Source of the DNA: Onthophagus taurus
Taxonomy: Eukaryota > Arthropoda > Insecta > Coleoptera > Scarabaeidae
DNA length: 64,000 bases
Reading direction: 5' to 3'
NCBI RefSeq assembly: GCF_036711975.1
Contig: NC_091966.1
Location: 36,711,501-36,775,500, forward strand
Shown: positions 48,659 through 59,992 of the stretch, one piece after another
Numbering within the stretch: the stretch's first letter is position 1
Layout: each line of letters starts with the position of its first letter
The notes under the pieces: model-generated
The model's database searches: none
What the model was told of the DNA's origin: nothing
What the model saw: the letters and a program-made list of their open reading frames with translations, nothing else
Position numbers and translations under genes: made by a program

Positions 48659-50851
48659 CAGTGCTAGCGTAAAGTAACCCCCCCCCTGTTTAACTTCCGA
48701 ACAAATTGAGATATCACTATGAACAAAAAAACGTCAGTTTCTATATTTTATCAGCACAAATATTTTCTTATGGAAAATTTTGCCATCACTTTTAGTTTTT
48801 CCGGAAAATAGATCAACTTTGTTTTTTTAAATGGAACACCCAGTATATTATGGTATCTTCCGAAAGATGAAAACAATACGAATCCAACGGTACCTTACAA
48901 TCAAATATCGGTTTATTAGTTTTTCGCATAAAAATTAAACAAAATGCGGAATTTTGCCGGAAAAACCAACGTATCTTCGTCGACTACCTGTCGAAATGCA
49001 ATCGGCCAGGTAAATGGTGGACGGTAGGTTAACGGTCGGTATACGCTCGAGCTAAGACGGATTTAAAATTGCAAGTTCAATTACTTATTTTTTTTAGAAA
49101 TGAAATAAAAGTTGTTTGGAAGTATATTAAATTTATGAATTAATCATATTTTATCAAAAAATATTTATAAAGAAAAAAAGTCAATATAAGAAATGAAATT
49201 TTCTTATTAAAGATTTTGCTAGTATAGGTAACGGTTGAAAAATTTGCTTAGTGTTGTTATTGAATAATAAAAGAATTTTTTATTTATTAAGAATCAAATA
49301 TTAAGTAAATTGTTCGATATGATTACCTTGAACTTCTAGGCAGTGGTACCATCTTTGTATTGTTTCCTCTCTCACACGGTTTAACATGTGATGATCAATA
49401 TAATATTTTGGCAGACGTCAATAATTTTTTGTTTTAAATCCTCAATACTACTCAACGGAATTTCATATACCTTGGATTTTAAATAACCCCATAAAAAGAA
49501 ATCTAAAGGTGTCAGATCTGGTGATCTTGTTGTCCATTAAAATTTTTATCAAAATAATTTCGTACCATTGGCGCATAATGTGGAGGTGCTCCGTCTTGAT
49601 GAAACACTAATTCCATTTCAAAATCGTCAGAATTCTGTTGTACAATTTGCAAAAGTCTTGAAAAAAAACATTTACTTTCTAATGAAATTGAGTGATAACG
49701 TCACGATATTCATGTGGATTAACATCACGCCGATGCAATTTTCCACCCAAAAAGAAAGTACATTCATCACTGAAACAAATATGTTTCAAGTATAATCGAT
49801 TTCGTTCAACCATATTTGCCATTAGCTCACAAAATTCTGTTCTTCTATATCAGGGTCATCTTCTGTTAATTCATGAAGCATTTTTATTTAAAATGGATGA
49901 TATTTATTCTTCTTTAAGTATTTCCACGTCGTCCAACAACGACGCGGAAATATTTAACACATCACACGTTGATGCGATAGCAGCAGACGACATCATGGGC
50001 ACATTAAATACTTCTGTTAATATCTGACGACCAGTTCTTTGGCGGTCTTCGACGCTTCCAGTTTCCAAAAACTTATTCACAACCTCTCTTAAAAATATTT
50101 TCGACTAATTGGATGTTCAGGAAATCGTTCCTTAAATTGTCGCTCTGTTTCATGTAGATTTCTGTCAGCACGAGCGAATATTAAAATTGCTTCGATATTG
50201 TGCTCTAAACTCCTTCTAGCCATTTTGATCTCGCCTTTCTTTGGTTATACTTGGTCGGGTAGAATTCAAAGATAGAAATGAAGGAAAATATTTGCATGCT
50301 GCCTTAAATACAAAATTTCAAAGTACCTACAAACTTTAAAATTGTTGTTATGACAATTTTTTCTTAGAAGTTTTAAAAAGAACTTTCTTTTTATCCTTTT
50401 CTTGTATTGATTGTTTCATAAAAACATTCTAAAAGAATTGCTGATTTTAACCCTGCTTAATCCGAGCGTAGACCGACCTTTAACTGACCGTTCACCATTT
50501 ATCTGGCCCATTGTATCTCGACAGGTAGTCAACGAAGAACGTTGGTTTTTCCGGCGAAATTCCGCATTTTGTTTAATTTTTATGTAAAAAACTAATAAAC
50601 CGATATTTGATTGTGAGGTATCGTTGAATTCGTATTGTTTTATTCTTTCGAAAGATACCATAATATACTGGGTGTTCCATTTAAAAAAACAAAGCTGTTC
50701 CATTTTCCGGAAAAACTAAAAGTAATACCAAAATTTTCCATAAGAAAATATTTGTGCTGATAAAATATAGAAACTGACGTTTTTTTGTTCATATTGATAT
50801 CTCAATCTGTTCAGAAGTTAAACAGGGGGGGGTTACTTTACGCTAGCACTG
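48659..50851 (-). mobile_element. Mariner-like element with ~415-bp terminal inverted repeats and a degenerate transposase
   Basis: Left end cagtgctagcgtaaagtaac and the reverse complement of the right end match, and similarity continues inward to about 49075 and 50438. TA borders are at 48657-48658 and 50852-50853. The transposase reads on the minus strand from an ATG at 50223 (MARRSLEHNIEAILIFARAD) to the stop at 49311. It includes RSPDLTPLDFFLWGYLKSKV (the third catalytic acid region) and IEDLKQKIIDVCQN, and ends EVQGNHIEQFT. Frameshifts and stops make it defective. Inverted repeats this long are unusual for mariners, which usually have about 30 bp. Confidence 0.9.
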
Positions 50852-51046
50852 TATGTATATGTATATTGCTGATTACATGCTTTCAACTTTGCCCAAAATT
50901 CACATTTTTTGATTAGAAAGACGACGATAGTAATATAATTGTGTCTGCTAGTTCTTTTAATGAAGTAATTATGCCTACTACCATGTTTTGAAATCTGTTG
51001 TATATTTTTGATTGACGTTAACAGCTTCTATGCACACAACCAAATA

Positions 51047-51192
51047 CAGTGTGTTAATTAATTATCGTACCCGACGTTATCATTGCAAGTATGCAACCAA
51101 TATCACAGTAGTGGTATTGCAATACGCGATTTGCGTATTTGGTTGCATACTTGCAATGATGACGTCGGATACGATAATTAATTAACACTCCG
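51047..51192. mobile_element. 146-bp palindromic MITE
   Basis: The ends cagtgtgttaattaattatcg and its near-exact reverse complement (ending ggagtg-type cactccg) form ~55-bp arms. These include gacgttatcattgcaagtat and tgcaaccaa, with a loop around 51105-51130. It is bordered by TA on both sides (51045-51046, 51193-51194), consistent with mobilisation by a Tc1/mariner transposase. Confidence 0.85.
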
Positions 51193-51199
51193 TATATTC

Positions 51200-52677
51200 T
51201 TTTCATTTCATTCAATGGAAAGTTCATAAAAATGTATTTATTGAAAAGGTAATGCCAATAATGTCTAAATCATATTCAAAATTTCAAGCATTTGTACCTC
51301 GCTTGAATGAAATGCAATCTAGAAGCATAATCTCCTAACTCTGCTCTTGTTTAGGGAGACAAAGGAAAATTCTATGAAAAAACGCTGTCAAGAACTACAA
51401 AAACATGATCTTTTCAACATGCATAAAAGCATAACAAAATAACTAAAACGAATATTCAGCAACAGGACATATTTGCAACAGATAATAACAAACAAACAAT
51501 GGATCCAGCAGAAGTAGTAATAATATGGATACATCGCATTCAGGATTTCTTTGATGATAATATTGGAACTGGAATTAAGAGAAATAGATCAAGACCAACC
51601 GATGATTCTTGTGTCAGGTTAAACAGGAAAGCCACAGATGAGGATAATGTGTATGCCGAGATCCTGAGGTTAATGACAAGGTCAGGACCTGTTGTGTTAG
51701 TGTGCCAAGGACAATGACTCCCAGGTAAACACGTTGGGTAAGGTTATGAAAATATTAGGTAGCCGTGTTGGGTAAGGTGAGTTTTGTATACCGAGGTTAA
51801 TGACTCCCTGGTAAGAATATTGGGTAAGGTTATGGATGTTGCACAATGCCAGGTAAATTGGGAAATATTAGCTATTTTTGCCAAGGTTAATGACTCCCAG
51901 GTAGGCGTGTTGGGTGAGGCCAGTTTTGTTGCAGCATCTTATTAACATGATTGCAAAGAAACCAATGTTGTTTCCAAAAACACAAATGCAAAGAATGTGG
52001 TGCAACGTCGTCTCACCTACACCATTTGATTGGGGATCAAAAAAGTCATTAATTCATCACCTATTGGTTTCATTGACTATATTGTTACGACCAACAGCAT
52101 CTTTAAACAGATTAGGCCAAAGATTTCATAACCACACGAAACTGTGGATTGTTATGGATGTAATTAAAGGTCTTAATAATAGCGTCTGGGTGTTTTTCGT
52201 TAAATCTTCCATAAACTAGATTGGCAAAGCAGCAATAACTATGTACTTATTTAGATCATCCTTAACACAGTATTCTACAGCATCAATAACTGCTTCAATA
52301 TGCATTACCGGTGCTCAAAAGTTCAATTGTTACGTTGGCTGTGAGGCAAATAACGCCGCCTTGTTGAAATCAAACGTTGTCCATGTAATCTTTTTCAATT
52401 CCGGCTCCTTGCCCACTTTCAAAGAAACGCAAAACAATTTCCAGCCCATTGGACGAACCGAAAATGCATCGAATTGTCATGAGGTTTCAGTTCTTGGACT
52501 AATTGAACTTTGCAAGCCTTCATACCGAAGTCTTTATGCAAATGGGGCAAAAGGCGCCCTATCTTGCAAATTTCCAACATAAAACTAATTTACTGTCAAT
52601 TCATGAATGTCATTCTATCTATCAAAATCAAAATAACCGGTGATTCAAAGTCCATACGTTATCCTGTACTTATTGTA
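51200..52677. other. Intergenic region with a short minisatellite and unassigned open frames
   Basis: 51700-51930 repeats aatgactccc(a/t)ggtaa followed by (c/t)gttgggtaaggttatg three to four times with indels. 52241-52582 (plus, 113 codons) is unusually open for this composition. Its minus strand also reads well in short blocks (KLFCVSLKVGKEPELKKITW), so it may be a transposase piece. Neither is identified. Confidence 0.4.
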
Positions 52678-52679
52678 TA

Positions 52680-52823
52680 CAGATGTTTCTGTAAGTCGTA
52701 GCATAATTTTAATCACAAATACTAGAGTAAAAATGATGACGATTCGTGTACAAATTTTTGGTCTAAACCTATAAATGCCTAAGATTTGGATTAAAATTAT
52801 GCCACGACTTACAAACACACCTG
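52680..52823. mobile_element. 144-bp mariner-type MITE
   Basis: Left end cagatgtttctgtaagtcgt continues agcataattttaatc. The reverse complement of the right end reads caggtgtgtttgtaagtcgt then ggcataattttaatcc. TA flanks both ends (52678-52679, 52824-52825). No coding capacity. Confidence 0.85.
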
Positions 52824-52829
52824 TATAAG

Positions 52830-54186
52830 CTCAGTTATGGTTCAAATAAGTTAGTTTTCTGCAGACCGGTTATTAAGTCTCATAGTACTAAATGGAATTT
52901 GGTTATTAAGTGCGCTGTGTACATCTTTATTATGCTCTACTTCTTCCGATTATGACTGATATTCCACGTCATGTCGAGATTTAGTTGACACCTACAGGCT
53001 TGATAATGATTTGTTATTATTGAAGCTACTTTGAAACACAAAGAGATTCAAAGTTTTATGTTCAAGTCAGAAGTCTGTGCAAGTTTTTGTCATATCCAGT
53101 GATATCATAATCAAATTTCTTTCATACCTTGTTTCGCGCGAGGAAAATGCAATTTCTTTTTGCATTTTTATGCCCTTTTTTCTCTCGATCACTCGATCAC
53201 TTTTTATTTTATAAATATAATTTAAGTTAATATTCATTTCACCCTTTCTTGGATAAAGTAGGTAATAAATCTTTATTTACTAAGGTGATAGATTTTATTT
53301 TGTTAATTGTCTTTATTAATTTCAGCCACCTGGCCGTCTTCAGAAGACCTGTCAGATTTTATAAACGCACGTGAACATGTTAAATTTCAAAAACTAAATA
53401 TTTCATCGTAATGAACATAGTATAATTTAGCGGGAAAATAGAGTTGTTAGGTTTTTTTATTTTATGTTTGAATTCATCACATAACATCTAGAAGTAATTT
53501 GCACTAATCTTATAAAAAATGTTTTGTCTACTTGCACATTGTCCACCTCACTTTAGATGACACAGTAAAAGACAATGGATTTTTGTTCTAACTAATATAT
53601 CAACAATTTCTGATTATATAAAGAAAACTTGGATTTAAGCAACTATAAAAAATAACATAATTATTGAGCTTATTGATATACAAACTTCGAGATGTTCTTA
53701 CTTAAAAAATGAACAATCGAATACGAAAAAAATTAATACTTACATTTATGTATTATATTCCTTTTTATATTCTTTATATTCCATATAATTTGTTAGAAAA
53801 ATTTCAAATAAAAATGTTATAACGCGAACTTTATATTCGAAATCATTACTGCAAAACTAAATAAAGATCACCAACATTTATAAACTTGTAACATTCAATA
53901 TATATTTAAAAAAGAATTTTTAATTGAACAATAAGAGTGTTTTGGTTCAGTCTGTTTTCAGGATATGAAATTTCAGATACAAAACGGGCGGAGCACAACA
54001 TTCCTGTCCGTTTTCGATTGGTTGCTACGGATCATTTACCCTGGGAAACCAGCATCCGCTTTTTCACGATTGGTCCAACTTCTGAAGGATGAAATAAACT
54101 CGCGGTAACTTTTCAGCGTATCGTTTAGTCATTTCGCAAGAACTCAAGTGTGAAATACCATTGCTAAATCGTAAGATTTAAATTTG
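52830..54186. promoter_or_regulatory. Upstream region and probable 5' UTR exon of the Dmrt gene
   Basis: 52830-53930 is featureless. From about 53960 G+C rises, with two inverted CCAAT boxes (gattgg at 54016 and 54069). A gtaagt donor at 54187 follows aaatttg, and a ttaatttag acceptor sits at 54233-54241, just before the coding exon. This suggests a non-coding first exon ending at 54186. Confidence 0.5.
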
Positions 54187-54244
54187 GTAAGTGGAATGAA
54201 ATTTACAAGTTTTTTTTTCATTATTAATAACATTAATTTAGGAG

Positions 54245-55210
54245 ATGCTTCAAAGTAGATCTGCTCGAGTTCCGAAATGCGCTCGATGTAGAAACCATGG
54301 GATGATTTCTACGTTAAGGGGACATAAGAAGCAGTGTATTTATAAGAATTGTTCGTGTACTAAATGTGGGTTAATTAAAGAACGACAAAGGATTATGGCC
54401 GCTCAGGTAAAAAGAATAGAATAGATTTTATTGTGTTCATAAAAAAAAGATCGATATTCCATTAGATGAGTGTCAAATGACACAAAAACTTGAGCTGCCT
54501 CCGCAAACAAAGTAAAACCTGATACCCACCACTTGATTCGACAGTCAACAAAACTCGTGTTTACAATTCATATCTACTGTTTAGATTATTTTTACAATGA
54601 ACATTTTTTAATTAATTTTTGTTTTTAGGTCGCTTTAAAACGTCAACAAGCAGCTGAAGACGCAATTGCCCTCCATTTAGCGGCAGCAGAAAATGGCACA
54701 ACCTACGATTATCTCCCACCTGGAAAGATTTTTGGGATGCAGGTTACATCTCCTATGGCGGAATCCCCAGATCTTCCTAAAGGACGTCCTGTAACACCTG
54801 AAAAACCATCCGAAGAAATATCGGTTAGTCCTGCATCTATCGATATGCTTTGCAAGCTTTTTCCAAATAAAAAACGATCCGTTTTGGAGTTAGTTTTAAA
54901 AAGATGTAATCATGATTTATTAAAAGCCATCGAACATTTCAATTTGGCCAACGCTAAGAAAACGGATGGGGAAAAGAAAATTGTTGATGAAGGGGGTGAG
55001 GATGATTACGTTTCGGCTTTTAAACCGGTTTATGGGAAAATGGGTCCCCATGGGAATTTATTGGCGGGAAGTAAAGTTTACATGCATAGTATTTACCCAT
55101 TTTTATCACTTTTTAACCCCCAACCTGTTTTACCAAGTCCAGTTTATGTCCCAGGATTTTGCGATTGTAATCAATGCAGGTACAGTTTACATTCAAACCC
55201 TCGAAATTAA
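54245..55210 (+). CDS. dmrt93B: Doublesex/Mab-3-related transcription factor, Dmrt93B-like
   Basis: Two coding exons, 54245-54406 and 54629-55210, join in phase 0 to 247 residues. The DM domain is at 11-57, with the full set of zinc ligands (C12, C15, H18, H27, C31, C36, C38, C41) in KCARCRNHG and CSCTKCGLI, and the recognition helix [21 protein letters not shown] second block at about 118-158 ([20 protein letters not shown], then LKAIEHF) is a DMA domain. DM plus DMA with the linker LPPGKIFGM points to the Dmrt93B group rather than doublesex, which has a dimerisation domain instead. It should be a nuclear DNA-binding factor; in insects this group is linked to head, mouthpart or gonad development. 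The Cys pair near the C-terminus (FCDCNQC) is notable. Single coding intron of 222 bp splits the DM domain. Confidence 0.88.
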
Positions 55211-55287
55211 ATATTAAATTTTTATTATTTTTTTTGTGATATATCTACACCAAAATGTATGTTAGTAATAATAAAATTCATTATCTC

Positions 55288-55293
55288 AATAAA
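55288..55293 (+). terminator. Polyadenylation signal of the Dmrt gene
   Basis: An aataaa hexamer 78 nt after the stop codon, in AT-rich sequence. Confidence 0.6.
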
Positions 55294-55299
55294 GTTATA

Positions 55300-55905
55300 A
55301 ATATATTCGTATGTAAATGCTTTGTAGTCTATGTGGCGATTAAAATAAATATGTACAACATAATTTGGGTTTAATTTATTTTAATTTAATTTAACTCAAT
55401 TTGTTAGGTTTTAGGTAAGATTAAAAGAAATATTGAAAAGTTAGATTGATTTTATATTGTCTGGTAGGAGAAAGATTCGTGACATTTGTATTCATTTGTG
55501 AAATCGATCCTATATGCTCTGGGGCAACCCAAGCAAAGATAAACAAAGTATTCTTCTTAACTTACAACGCAAATAAGAATATCGAGTTAAGTGGTGCGGG
55601 TCGGTTCAAACGAATTTAGTACGCGTCCGACCGTGTACCCCGGGGAACACTGATTTATCCCCTAAAGCTGAGAGGAAAACCTAATATTAAATTACTTTCT
55701 CGATGGATAAGTTGAGTAACTCTACAATAGATTCAATTCTTTACACCACTTAATGCACATCATATTTTATTCCCAATCTTCGCAAGATTCCGTCGATAAA
55801 GATGCGTAAGATGGTAAGGTTTGTTCCTCAGATAGTGGTTGCTTCTTCTACAAACAAAAAAAATTTAAATTTGTAGTAGTTAGTTGTGTATTATTATTGA
55901 ACTAA
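55300..55905. other. Intergenic stretch, no recognised feature
   Basis: AT-rich at first, then a GC-richer patch at about 55590-55640 (gtggtgcgggtcggttc, gcgtccgaccgtgtaccccgg) without coding signal. A short tail before 55905 resembles the flank of the hairpin repeat that follows. Confidence 0.35.
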
Positions 55906-56284
55906 AAGTTGGACTAACACTAGAACTAGAACTAGAAACATTCGGGTTTAGCCGTACGTCTCTTAAGACGGCTAAACCCGAATGATTCTAGTTCTATGTC
56001 TAGTGTTAGTTCTAATGCTAGTGTTAGTTCTAGTTTTAGTTGTTATTTAGTGTTAGATAGTTGTATATTTTTCATTGAACTAAAACTAGAACTAACACTA
56101 GATCTAGAAATACAAACATTCGGGTTTAGCCGTACGTGTCTTAAGACGACTAAACCCGAATGATTCTAGTTCTAGGTCTAGTGTTAGTTCTAATGCTAGT
56201 GTTAGTTTTAGTTGCTATTCAGCGTTCGGTAGTTGTATATTTATATTAAACTAAAACTAGAACTAACACTAGACCTAGAACACT
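55906..56284. repeat. Two tandem copies of a 178-bp hairpin repeat
   Basis: Each unit contains attcgggtttagccgt, a short loop with cttaag, and the mirror acggctaaacccgaat (loops at 55957 and 56135; second copy slightly changed). Outer arms of taacactaga and its mirror tctagtgtta, built on an actaga/tctagt theme, extend the stem to about 50 bp per side. The offset between copies is 178 bp (55941 to 56119). A third, incomplete unit abuts the satellite at 56250-56284. Confidence 0.9.
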
Positions 56285-58060
56285 CAATTATAATCATTGT
56301 CAACTTAGCGGATTTAAAACCCGAAATATTCCAAATTAGGAGTATTTAACACAAAATCGCTTTTATCTCAAAAATTAAATGCTGTGGATGGAAATAATAT
56401 TAATAAAAAATGTTCATAATACATCTACAAAGATATTATTTATAAACAATATCTTTCTAGCTAGTTCGCATTTTTAGTTAAAAAGCATAAAAAACAGAAA
56501 TCAAGAAATTGACGTTTTTCAATAAAAGTTTTGAATATATCTCGATAATTAAAAATGTTTGAAGAAAATGTTGTAGATAAAAATTATTTGTAACCAATCA
56601 ACATAACATTATCCGCAACAATTTATCTCTCAATTATAATCATTGCCAACTTAGAGAATTTAAATCCCGAAACATGTCAAATTTTACACATTTAAGAAGA
56701 AAATAGTTTTTATCTCAAAAATTAATAGCTGTGGATGAAAATAATATTAATAAAAATTGTTCATAGTACATCCACAAAGATATTATTTATAAACAATACC
56801 TTTCTAGCTAGTTCGCAGATTTAGTTATAAACCATAAAAAACCCAAACCAAGAAATTGAAGTTTCTGGAAAAAATTTTGAATATATCTCGAAAATTAAAA
56901 ATGTTTGAAGAAAATGTTGTGGATAAAAATTATTTGTAACCAACCAACATAACATTATCCGCAACAATTTATCTCTCAATTATAATCATTGCCAACTTAG
57001 CGAATTAAAATCCCGAAACATGTCAAATTTTACACATTTAAGAAGAAAATCGTTTTTATCTGAAAAATTAATAGCTGTGGATGAAAATAATATTAACAAA
57101 AATTGTTCATAGTACATCCACAAAGATATTATTTATAAACAATACCTTTCTAGCTAGTTCGCAGTTTTAGTTATAAACCATAAAAAATCCTAACCAAGAT
57201 ATCGACGTTTTTGGATAAAAATTTTGAATATATCTCGAAAATCTAAAATGTTTGAAGAAAATGTTGTGGATAAAAATTATTTGTAACCAACCAACATAAC
57301 ATTATCCGCAACAATTTATCTCTCAATTATAATGATTACCAACTTAGAGAATTTAAATCCGAAGCATGCCAAATTTTACACATTTAAGAAGAAAATCGTT
57401 TTTATCTCAAAAATTAATAGCTGTGGATGAAAATAATATTAATAAAAATTGTTCATAGTACATTCACAAAGATATTATTTATAAACAATACCTTTCTAGC
57501 TAGTTTGCAGTTTTAATTATAAACCATAAAAAATCCAAACCAAGAAATTGAAGCTTTTGGAAAAAATTTTGAATATATCTCGAAAATTAAAAATGTTTGA
57601 AGAAAATGTTGTGGATAAAAATTATTTGTAACCAACCAACATAACATTGTCCGCAACAATTTATCTCTCAATTATAATCATTGCCAACTTAGAGAATTTA
57701 AATCCCGAAACATGTCAAATTTTACACATTTAAGAAGAAAATCGTTTTTATCTCAAAAATTAATAGCTGTGGATGAAAATAATATTAATAAAAATTGTTC
57801 ATAGTACACCCACAAAGATATTATTTATAAACAATACCTTTCAAGCTAATTTGCAGTTTTAGCTATAAACCCTAAAAAACCCAAACCAAGATTTCAACGT
57901 TTTTGGATAAAAATGTTGAATATATCTCGAAAATTAAAAATGTTTGAAGAAAATGTTGTGGATAAAAATTATTTGTAACCAACCAACATAACGCTATCCG
58001 CAACAATTTATCTCTCAATTATAATCATTGCCAACTTAGCGGATTTAAATCTCGAAACAT
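56285..58060. repeat. 346-bp satellite, five full copies plus a partial one
   Basis: Unit starts caattataatcattgccaac and recurs at 56285, 56631, 56977, 57324, 57669 and 58016 (345-347 bp). Internal landmarks in each copy: ttaatagctgtggatgaaaa, acaaagatattatttataaac, tttctagctagtt, and atatatctcgaaaatt. The first copy is the most diverged; later ones are about 95% alike by eye. No coding frame. Confidence 0.95.
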
Positions 58061-58064
58061 TAAT

Positions 58065-58175
58065 ATTAATGAAATGTTAGTTCTAATTTTAGTTGTTATT
58101 CAGTGTTAAATTGTTGTATATTTTTCATTGAACTGAAACTAGAACTAACAGTAGACCTAAAACCAGAAAGTTTCG
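58065..58175. repeat. Right-hand remnant of the 178-bp hairpin repeat
   Basis: Immediately after the satellite the flank of the hairpin unit returns: gttagttctaattttagttg, ttattcagtgtta, ttgtatatttttcattgaac, and aactagaactaacagtagac. The satellite is therefore enclosed by the same repeat on both sides, as if it sits inside one hairpin unit. Confidence 0.8.
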
Positions 58176-58262
58176 TGTTTTGCAGTGCATGTTCAGACAT
58201 TCGCACGTTTAAAGTACAAATTAAATCGTTATATCGAGATTTTACTATAATTATAATAAATA

Positions 58263-59747
58263 TTAATTTACTTTAATCACCTTAGTTGTTTCTAAATAAA
58301 CTAAAAATGGGCAAAATATGATGTTGGTAAATCCGACTATTCTTATAAGCCACGGAAATCCTAAGATATTCACCAATTGACCTCCAAGTAAAGGTCCGAA
58401 ACAATAAGCTAAACTAACGGACATTTGTTGCAGGGTATAAATTGGGCCGTATTTGGTGCTTTTGTGCATATCAACCAAATTTGCTAATAACGGAACTAAA
58501 GCTGCGTCAACAGCACCAACTCCGAAACCTAATCCGAAATGAGGTAGGGTTAAATTACTTATTGTGGCAGCTAAAGGAATTGCACAACAACATAATCCAA
58601 TAAGAGTCATAGCTCCTAAAGCGATCCTCCAAGAAGTTATTGATAATAATCCTAAAAGTAAATTAATTAATTTATTTACAAACATATATTATATTATATT
58701 TAACCTATAAAATTCGATCCAATTAAATACCCAACACTATCAGGGATAAAAACAGCTCCAAGTTGCCATTTACTTGGTGGAGGATCAAAATGAGCAATCA
58801 TCCACATCGGAATACAAGGTTCCAAAATAGCCATAGCACCAGTTGAGATGCAAATCGAAGCAGCTATAATAATAGTTTTGTGGTATTTCATTAATTCGAT
58901 CCAATTTACATTATCAACACCATCCTCTTCATTTGTATTTGAAGACTTTTCAAGTCTCATTACTTGTAATACTATTAAAAAAAATTATTTAATATAGCTT
59001 ATTAATTTATTTAACAACATACGGATATTTATAATGATAAAAAAAGCTATGATCAAAAATGGCGCTGATTTCCCAATAAACTGATAAGCAACTCCTCCTA
59101 AAGGATATCCAATTAATACTCCAAGCGCGATTCCTCCAAACGCTATCGGCATAAATCGTAATCGATAGTCTTTGGGGAGGGTGTTTGCTAAAATACACAT
59201 TCCGCTAACTCCGATTGCTGCGGAAGAGCTTCCGTGTAAAGCTCGCGCTAATACGAGTACCCCATAAGATTTTCCGTAAGCAAAAACTAAAAAAAAAATA
59301 TATAAAGCTAAATGATACATAAAATGATTTTTGTAATTTACGTATAGTTGCTATTAACATATTGCAAGATCCAATCAAAAGAGGAACGTTATAATTATAT
59401 TTTCCTGTTAAATATCCCACTACGGGTGTAAAAATTAATTGGACGAAAGCTTTCGAGGCCAGAAGTGCTCCTAATGGGCCGTTATTTTTTTCGAATTGTT
59501 CGAATTTTCTTTGAATGGGGCTTAAAGATAATCGGTTAGCAACCGAGTTTTCTACATCTTTTGAAAATAAGTAATCCGGTATTATTGGAACTGAAAGTTA
59601 AAAATTAAATAATAAATAGATTTTTATTTTTTAAAAGATATACTTACCGACGACCGTTAATAAAACATTATCCAAAAGGAAAGAGAGATAAACAATAACG
59701 AATACTAAGATTTTTGAATCTTTTAAATCAAGAAGGGATTTCCACAT
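58263..59747 (-). CDS. prt: SLC18-family vesicular transporter (portabella-like)
   Basis: Five exons in transcript order, 59747-59648, 59590-59342, 59286-59023, 58971-58705, 58651-58263, join in phase to 422 residues. SLC18 proteins (VMAT, VAChT and insect portabella) load amines into synaptic vesicles by proton exchange. TM1 carries LLDNVLLTVVVPIIPDY with Asp26, and TM2 LLASKAFVQLIFTPVVGYL with Lys80; both match VMAT residues required for transport. The luminal loop between them is short. DIS: GFGVGAVDAALVPLLANLVD keeps the TM10 Asp (342), but YGPIYTLQQMSVSLAYCFGP has Gln369 where VMAT and VAChT have Asp in TM11. That, and a truncated tail (ETTKVIKVN), argue for a divergent member, most like portabella. 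Start is the first ATG after an in-frame stop. Donor after exon 4 is gttaaa. Confidence 0.85.
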
Positions 59748-59749
59748 AG

Positions 59750-59992
59750 TTAAGATCCGTTTTCAGTAACGGATCGCAATGCACTAAAAGTCCCTCCGGT
59801 TTCACACTGGTTCATTTCGAGGCAGTTCGGTTTAACCAATTTACGATAAATCGCCAAAGGATAGGGTATTTGCCACTTCATCGCTTTTCTATTAAGGGAA
59901 CCAGTTATCGAGTATCGCACACATGGTGCTTTATATTTAAACCAAATCTGTTTAAGACCAAAAATTTTAAGAAAACGTTTTTGCTTTTTCAC
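59750..59992 (-). other. 80-codon ORF ending 2 nt before the SLC18 start codon
   Basis: Basic N-terminus (MKKQKRFLKIFGLKQIW), then RYSITGSLNRK and CETGGTFSALRSVTENGS. It stops at 59750-59752, two bases before the ATG at 59747. If the transcript starts upstream of 59992 this is a long upstream ORF that would limit SLC18 translation; otherwise it is chance. No homology recognised. Confidence 0.3.

Noticed and set aside
54245-55210. Identification as doublesex
   Set aside because: The C-terminal domain is a DMA domain rather than the doublesex dimerisation domain, and the DM-flanking sequence fits the Dmrt93B group better.
56285-58060. CRISPR-like appearance of regularly spaced repeats
   Set aside because: Units are 346 bp and nearly uniform, with no short repeat/unique spacer alternation, and the genome is eukaryotic.
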